9,000 nucleotides of DNA. Origin: Chloroflexota bacterium (GTDB lineage: Bacteria; Chloroflexota; Limnocylindria; QHBO01). Position 1 is the stretch's first letter; the number at the start of each line of letters is the position of its first letter. The stretch is taken from positions 1-9,000 of the forward strand of contig VBGQ01000007.1 in assembly GCA_005882055.1 (NCBI GenBank), in the 5' to 3' direction. Of the stretch, positions 5,284 to 9,000 are shown piece after piece. Below the pieces are notes generated by a model. That model saw nothing but the letters and a program-made list of their open reading frames with translations. It did not search any database and was not told the DNA's origin. Made by a program: the position numbers and the translations under genes.

Positions 5284-6582
5284 TCACGCTGAGCCGCCGG
5301 CCGCCTCGACGGGATCCAGGAGCGCGTGATTTTCCAGCAGGCAGCTCCGCAGCTCTCCGGGATCAAGGGCTCGAGGTGTGGTTTCCCGCCGGACCGACAT
5401 CGCCGCGGCGATTCCCGCCGCGTGGCCCATCGCCATGCACGTCGCCATAGACCGCGCCGACGCGTGGGCATCATGGGTGGCCGAAAAGCAGCGTCCTGCT
5501 ACGAGCATCCCTTCGACACCCCCCGGCAGCAAGCACCGATAGGGGATTCCGTACACCCCACTCTCCGGTATGTACGTCCACCGCGTGTCGGGCCCGCCGG
5601 TGTGGTCCTCGATGGGCGCTCCGCAGAGAGCGATCTCGTCCTCAAAGCGGCGAGAATTCAGCACGTCTTCCCGGGTGAGACGGTAGTCGCCAACTACGCG
5701 GCGGCTTTCGCGGACACCGATGGCCGGACTGGTCGCCACGAGCACTGAACCCTCGAAGCCCGGCACCTCGTCGCGCAGGAAACGGTGATATTCCCGGACC
5801 TGGCGCCGGCCCTCGATCTCGGCGTGTGTCAGCTGCTCAGGATCGGTGGCGTCGACGTTGGGGATGCGGGTCATGTGCACGGTGACGACGCCGGCGTGGG
5901 GAGTCCGGTGCCACGACCCTTCGAGCCGCGGGAGCCTGTATCCGCCGGACTCCGCGGCGTGACGCATCATCGCCCACAGCTCCGTCTTGGGCACAGCCGA
6001 AGCCTTCTCCACGTCCACGTTCGCGACCCGAAAGATCGTGGACAGCGATTGGAGGTTGGGCGTGGACCTAGCGTCCTCATAGGGGACGCCCGCCATCGCG
6101 CACAGGTCAGCGTCGCCGGATGCGTCGATGAGCACGCCTGCCTCAAAGGTGGCCTCGCCGCCCTTGTTCCAGATCCGGATGGCAATCGTGCGGCGGTCGC
6201 GCAGCTCTACGCCTGTCGCCCAGGTATGGAGGAGGATGTCGACCTTCGCCTCTTCGGCAACTCGCTCCCACACGACCTTCAGGACCTCGGGGTCGTAGGT
6301 GACGCCGGTGCCCGCCCCGTAGGTGTTTGGGCGCTCGAACGCCATGCCTTCGGCCTCGAGCCGTTCGACGATCTCCCAGCCGATACCTCCCACGACGCGG
6401 CGCCCCCTGGCGCCTGGCGTGTAAAACGCATAGAAGGTGTCGAGGACGGCCGTCGAGGTGCCGCCTAGAAAGGGGAGGCGGTCGAGGAGCAGAGTTCGCG
6501 CGCCCAGGCGGGCCGAGCTGATGGCGGCCGAGCATCCTGCCGAACCCGCGCCCACCACCACGACGTCATAGCTACGTCGCAT
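5284..6582 (-). CDS. FAD-dependent oxidoreductase (FAD_oxidored, PF12831 type)
   Basis: Flavoprotein of 432 residues. The N-terminal Rossmann fold has YDVVVVGAGSAGCSAA (5-20) and an acidic residue after the second strand (LLLDR, Asp34), followed by FLGGTST (38-44). Later marks of the family are DASGDADLCAMAG (153-165), IGVRESRRVVGDYRLT (288-303) and the C-terminal FAD contact MLVAGRCFSATHDAHASARS (359-378), continuing TCMAMGHAAG. Members oxidise or dehydrogenate small metabolites and often sit in sugar or sugar-acid catabolic clusters. The substrate is not known here. I chose ATG 6582 because MRRSYDVVVVG is the usual N-terminus. This start overlaps the hydrolase stop by 11 nt with no clear Shine-Dalgarno, suggesting translational coupling. 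A TTG at 6621 would add 13 residues. No signal peptide or membrane segment is seen. Confidence 0.92.
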   Translation of the reverse strand: MRRSYDVVVVGAGSAGCSAAISSARLGARTLLLDRLPFLGGTSTAVLDTFYAFYTPGARGRRVVGGIGWEIVERLEAEGMAFERPNTYGAGTGVTYDPEVLKVVWERVAEEAKVDILLHTWATGVELRDRRTIAIRIWNKGGEATFEAGVLIDASGDADLCAMAGVPYEDARSTPNLQSLSTIFRVANVDVEKASAVPKTELWAMMRHAAESGGYRLPRLEGSWHRTPHAGVVTVHMTRIPNVDATDPEQLTHAEIEGRRQVREYHRFLRDEVPGFEGSVLVATSPAIGVRESRRVVGDYRLTREDVLNSRRFEDEIALCGAPIEDHTGGPDTRWTYIPESGVYGIPYRCLLPGGVEGMLVAGRCFSATHDAHASARSMATCMAMGHAAGIAAAMSVRRETTPRALDPGELRSCLLENHALLDPVEAAGGSA

Positions 6583-7513
6583 CGGGCAGCCATAAGAAAG
6601 CATCCGAAGGGTTGTCGACAAGGATCATCTCGTCCGCTGGAAATCCAAGTCGCTTGCGAAGGCGCGGCACGAAGTTATCCATCAGATAGGTCAACCCCGG
6701 TCCGCCACCGTAGGCGCGGAAGTAGTCGCGCCGACCGAGGTCCAGCCCGAGCAGGATCGCGCCGTGATGGCCGGTTTCGACCATGGCATCGATGAAATCC
6801 AGCAGCTCGCTGTCGGGCCTGTACTTGATGCGGCCCGGCGTGTCGTACTCCAGCCAGACACCTCGGTCCGCGATCTCTCGATGTAGGTCCAGGTCTAGGT
6901 TGCGGTCCAGATGGGCCAGGATGATCCGGTTGGGCTTTACACGCTCACGGGTGAGGAGATCGACGATCTCATGCCCGCACGTACCGATCTCGGTGTGGAC
7001 GAGGATCGGCGCACCCGTCTCGCGGCTGCCGATCGCCGCGGCAATCAACCTCCGTTCTTCAAGGGCGCTTATGCGTTGGTAAGAGGCTCCCGCCTTGATC
7101 ACACCAGCGCGCGCGGCGTCGAGGGGGGCTTGCGTAAGCCAGTCATCGGGGTGCATCCCCCACTGCAGATCCAGGAGGATCCGCTTCGCCAGCAATTCCA
7201 CGGGCGCATCGCGCACCCAATGACCCTCTTCGTAGTGGGCATCGCGGTGGTAACCGGTCGCGCCGATGAGATGGACGCCCGTCGCTTGAGCGACCGCCCG
7301 CAACTTCGCCGGTCGCCGGCCGAGACCGATCGGCGTCACCTCGACGATTGCTTGCAGCCCGCCTCGGGCAGCGTTGCCGACCTCTTCGACCGCCTTGCCG
7401 AGGTCATCTAATTCCTGTCCCTTGAGAGCTGGGCTGCGGAGGAAGAGATGATCGTGCGCGTCGGTGACCCCAAGCTCCCCGGCCTCGATGGGGCCAAGCA
7501 CCGTGACGATCAT
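6572..7513 (-). CDS. Phosphotriesterase-family metal hydrolase (PTE/PLL-like, probable lactonase or esterase)
   Basis: TIM-barrel amidohydrolase of 313 residues. All six expected binuclear metal ligands can be seen: His20 and His22 in DAHDHLF, the carboxylated Lys140 in GVIKAGASYQR, His173 in ILVHTEIG, His201 in ILAHLDRN, and Asp258 in LLGLDLGRRDYF. The C-terminal stretch YGGGPGLTYLMDNFVPRLR and the ending ILVDNPSDAF are typical of phosphotriesterase-like lactonases, whose natural substrates are usually sugar lactones, phosphosugar lactones or acyl-homoserine lactones. The ATG at 7513 lies 7 nt after a TATAGT box, fitting a leaderless mRNA. A GTG at 7522 in the same frame falls inside that box and would add three residues. 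It is the first gene of a two-gene operon with the FAD oxidoreductase, and divergent from the ROK kinase. Confidence 0.92.
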   Translation of the reverse strand: MIVTVLGPIEAGELGVTDAHDHLFLRSPALKGQELDDLGKAVEEVGNAARGGLQAIVEVTPIGLGRRPAKLRAVAQATGVHLIGATGYHRDAHYEEGHWVRDAPVELLAKRILLDLQWGMHPDDWLTQAPLDAARAGVIKAGASYQRISALEERRLIAAAIGSRETGAPILVHTEIGTCGHEIVDLLTRERVKPNRIILAHLDRNLDLDLHREIADRGVWLEYDTPGRIKYRPDSELLDFIDAMVETGHHGAILLGLDLGRRDYFRAYGGGPGLTYLMDNFVPRLRKRLGFPADEMILVDNPSDAFLWLPDAT

Positions 7514-7532
7514 CAGCGGCACTATAGGCGCG
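7514..7532. promoter_or_regulatory. 19-bp divergent start region with a symmetric -10 core
   Basis: The whole space between the hydrolase ATG (7513, minus) and the kinase ATG (7533, plus) is 19 bp. On the minus strand TATAGT (7521-7526) is followed by 7 nt and the ATG. On the plus strand CACTAT (7520-7525) is followed by 7 nt and the ATG. CTATAG (7522-7527) is a perfect palindrome, so one AT-rich core can serve as the -10 element for both directions, giving two leaderless mRNAs. No -35 boxes are evident. Confidence 0.5.
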
Positions 7533-8426
7533 ATGTCTCGTCACCTCGGCCTGGACGTGGGCGGGACGAATCTGAAGTGGGCCGTCATCGAACGCGACAC
7601 GGAACCCCGCCTCCTAAAGACGGGCATCCTCGCCACCGAAACGCGGGCCGGCGAGCGGAGCGTGGTGCGGCAGCTTCTCGATGTGGCACGAGACGTGTTC
7701 GCCGACACAGAGGGCATCGAGTCTGTCGGGGTTGGCATGCCGGGCGTCCTCGATCCCAGCGCGGGGGTGACCAGGTTCATTCCCAACATTCCAGGTGTTT
7801 GGGATGGGGTCCGGGTGGCCGGCGAAATGGCGGATGCGGTCGGGTCGCCGAGCCACCTGATCAACGACGCGCGGGCCTTCACGCTGGCCGAACACGGCAT
7901 GGGTGCGGGTCGCGGAGCGACGTCGATGCTCGGCGTGACGCTCGGCACCGGGGTTGGTGGAGGGCTGATCCTCAACAGGCATCTGTTTTTCGGCCACGAA
8001 GGCACCGCCGGAGAGTTCGGCCATCAGACCATCCTTCCCGACGGGCCTCGATGCAACTGCGGAAATCACGGCTGCCTCGAGGCACTCGCTCGAGCCGACG
8101 CGATTGCCGAGGCCTGCGGGCAACCTGGTGTCGAGGAGGCGATTGCGGCCGCACGTGCTGGTGACGCCCGGGCCCTGCGAGGATTCCACGATTGCGGCCG
8201 CTACCTTGGGATCGGCGCGAGCAACATCGTGGTGCTGGTGGGCGTGGAGCGCATCGTGATCGGCGGGGGGATCGCCGCCGCGGGCGAGCTGCTGCTGCGT
8301 CCAATTCGGGAAGAGCTTCAGCGCCGGGTCCGCGTCACCGATGTGACGCGCGTCAAGGTCGCGTGCGGCGAGCTCGGCATCTGGGCGGGAGCGATCGGGG
8401 CGGCGCTGCACGCGTCGAATAATTAG
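7533..8426 (+). CDS. ROK-family sugar kinase (glucokinase/N-acylhexosamine kinase type)
   Basis: ATP-dependent kinase of 297 residues, a normal length for single-domain ROK kinases. It shows the phosphate-binding LGLDVGGTNLKW (5-16), GVGMPGVLD (66-74), the catalytic Asp112 in LINDARAF, the second phosphate loop VTLGTGVGGGLI (135-146), the sugar-binding GEFGH (160-164, Glu161, His164) and the ROK zinc site CNCGNHGC (174-181) with His164 as fourth ligand. A third nucleotide motif is IVIGGGI (241-247). No N-terminal helix-turn-helix is present, so it is a kinase and not a ROK repressor. The exact sugar cannot be read from sequence alone. ATG 7533 was chosen over an upstream in-frame ATG at 7464 because it begins at the conserved fold and the longer version would lie inside the divergent gene. 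Confidence 0.94.
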   Translation: MSRHLGLDVGGTNLKWAVIERDTEPRLLKTGILATETRAGERSVVRQLLDVARDVFADTEGIESVGVGMPGVLDPSAGVTRFIPNIPGVWDGVRVAGEMADAVGSPSHLINDARAFTLAEHGMGAGRGATSMLGVTLGTGVGGGLILNRHLFFGHEGTAGEFGHQTILPDGPRCNCGNHGCLEALARADAIAEACGQPGVEEAIAAARAGDARALRGFHDCGRYLGIGASNIVVLVGVERIVIGGGIAAAGELLLRPIREELQRRVRVTDVTRVKVACGELGIWAGAIGAALHASNN

Positions 8427-8460
8427 ACGTCAACCCGGCCAGCGCGATCCCCGGCGGCCC

Positions 8461-8486
8461 CGGCGCGCCCCATACGCCGCATTTTT
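8461..8486 (+). terminator. Weak intrinsic terminator after the kinase gene
   Basis: CGGCG (8461-8465), a 9-nt loop, CGCCG (8475-8479), then CA and five T (8482-8486). The stem is only 5 bp but all GC. It would separate kinase transcription from the GntR promoter beyond it. Confidence 0.4.
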
Positions 8487-8550
8487 ACCCCTGAGCGCGG
8501 GTACTTCCCCATGAATCGGGAAGAGTTAATTTCCATTGCACAACACCCAC

Positions 8551-8578
8551 TTGCGTTTTGTCTAGATAGCTATACATT
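8551..8578 (+). promoter_or_regulatory. Promoter of the GntR-family regulator gene
   Basis: Sits in an AT-rich patch that contrasts with the GC-rich surroundings. TTGCGT (8551-8556) and TACATT (8573-8578) are spaced by 16 nt, and the GTG start follows 8 nt later, fitting a leaderless or very short leader mRNA. TATACA (8571-8576) is an alternative -10 reading. Confidence 0.5.
8559..8576. promoter_or_regulatory. Putative GntR/HutC operator: 18-bp imperfect palindrome
   Basis: TGTCTAGATAGCTATACA agrees with its own reverse complement at 14 of 18 positions. It contains GTCTAGAT, one base from the GTCTAGAC core seen in operators of HutC-type GntR regulators such as DasR and YvoA/NagR. It lies between the -35 and -10 boxes of the regulator's own promoter, an ideal place for autorepression. 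Binding is inferred. Confidence 0.5.
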
Positions 8579-8580
8579 TG

Positions 8581-8591
8581 ACCACTGTGGT
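8581..8591. repeat. Short perfect inverted repeat at the GntR start codon
   Basis: ACCAC-T-GTGGT, an 11-bp dyad covering the GTG start codon(s). It may be a second operator half, a small mRNA structure, or chance. Confidence 0.35.
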
Positions 8592-9000
8592 GCTGACCGA
8601 CCCGTCTGGCGAAACCACGGAGACGTTCCGACCTCGTTATCGCGAGATCGAGCTGGCGATCCGGCAGCGCCTGGCCAGGCTGACGCCCGGCGACGAGCTT
8701 CCATCGGACGCCCAGCTTTGCGAGGAATTCGGCGTCAGCCGGATGACTGCCCGTCACGCCATGAACCGTCTCGCCCAGGAGGGCCTTGTCTTCCGGGTCC
8801 GAGGCCGCGGAACTTTTGTCGGCGAACCACCCACTCATCGCCGCGCCAACAGCCTCCTCAGCTTCTCCAACGAGATGCGCCGCCAAGGCAGGAAGCCGAC
8901 CTCGCGAGTGCTCGGGCGGGCGATGCGCGCGCCGACCCGTGAAGAATCCGGCCGGCTCCAGATCAAGGGCGGCGAAAAGTTGCTGTGGTTGAGAAGGATC
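8587..9000 (+). CDS. GntR-family transcriptional regulator, HutC subfamily (3' end cut off)
   Basis: The first ~137 residues of a DNA-binding regulator. The winged helix-turn-helix has the family pattern PGDELPSDAQLCEEFGVSR (33-51), MTARHAMNRLAQEGLVFRV (52-70) and RGRGTFV (71-77). A linker then leads into the start of an effector-binding UTRA domain (SLLSFSNEMRRQGRKPTSRV, 88-107), which marks the HutC subfamily. Such regulators usually sense a sugar phosphate or related metabolite of the cluster they control. Two adjacent in-frame GTG codons (8587 and 8590) could start it. There is no Shine-Dalgarno, and the promoter is close enough for a leaderless start. It follows the kinase on the same strand across a 160-nt gap with its own promoter, and probably regulates the kinase, hydrolase and oxidoreductase genes and itself (inference). 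Confidence 0.93.
   Translation, partial: MVLTDPSGETTETFRPRYREIELAIRQRLARLTPGDELPSDAQLCEEFGVSRMTARHAMNRLAQEGLVFRVRGRGTFVGEPPTHRRANSLLSFSNEMRRQGRKPTSRVLGRAMRAPTREESGRLQIKGGEKLLWLRRI

Noticed and set aside
6583..6621. Upstream TTG or ATG starts (6621, 6603) for the FAD oxidoreductase
   Set aside because: Neither has a ribosome binding site, and the extra residues have no match to the family N-terminus. ATG 6582 gives the usual short lead into the Rossmann strand.
7464..7532. Upstream ATG for the ROK kinase
   Set aside because: It would place 23 non-family residues before the conserved LGLDVGGT fold, inside the divergent hydrolase gene.
8485..8886. 133-codon minus-strand open frame opposite the GntR gene
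   Set aside because: Shadow of the regulator; no recognisable domain, and it runs through the promoter of the opposite gene.
1..9000. CRISPR array, tRNA or rRNA gene, prophage or insertion sequence
   Set aside because: No regularly spaced repeats, no tRNA-like cloverleaf or rRNA stretch noticed, and no transposase or integrase motif in the window.

Overview
The window is GC-rich with tightly packed, overlapping genes and GTG/TTG starts. It carries a short cysteine-ending leader peptide of a type familiar from actinobacteria, and several starts that look leaderless. I infer an actinobacterium or a close high-GC Gram-positive-like relative. Species cannot be told from 9 kb.

Left block (1-3441, minus strand): one operon, read right to left. 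In order it holds a probable leaderless promoter, a 27-residue leader peptide with three Cys codons near its end, a structured ~90-nt spacer, a cation transporter of the CDF superfamily with a Cys-rich tail, a Tat-exported lipoprotein substrate-binding protein, an ABC permease and an ABC ATPase cut by the window edge. The three ABC parts are of the sulfonate/taurine/nitrate (SsuABC/TauABC/NrtABC) type. Eight bases covering two of the leader's Cys codons are perfectly complementary to the Shine-Dalgarno region of the cation transporter gene. This suggests an attenuator in which a ribosome stalled by cysteine shortage frees the downstream start site. I infer that the operon imports a sulfur compound when cysteine is low. 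The substrate and the role of the cation transporter are unknown.

Middle (3427-5283): a ferredoxin-type NAD(P)H reductase with FAD is transcribed divergently from the operon (plus strand). It is followed by about 475 bases without a gene I can support, apart from a strong hairpin between convergent genes.

Right block (5284-9000): an FAD-dependent oxidoreductase and a phosphotriesterase-family hydrolase overlap by 11 nt on the minus strand. Divergent from them, across only 19 bp, is a ROK-family sugar kinase (plus strand). It is followed by a weak terminator, an AT-rich promoter with an 18-bp imperfect palindrome, and a GntR/HutC-family repressor running off the window. This looks like a small catabolic cluster for a sugar-like or lactone-like compound. 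The pathway is inference.

The observation most worth following is the cysteine-leader attenuator and its pairing with the Shine-Dalgarno site, together with the Cys-rich segments encoded in the two genes behind it.
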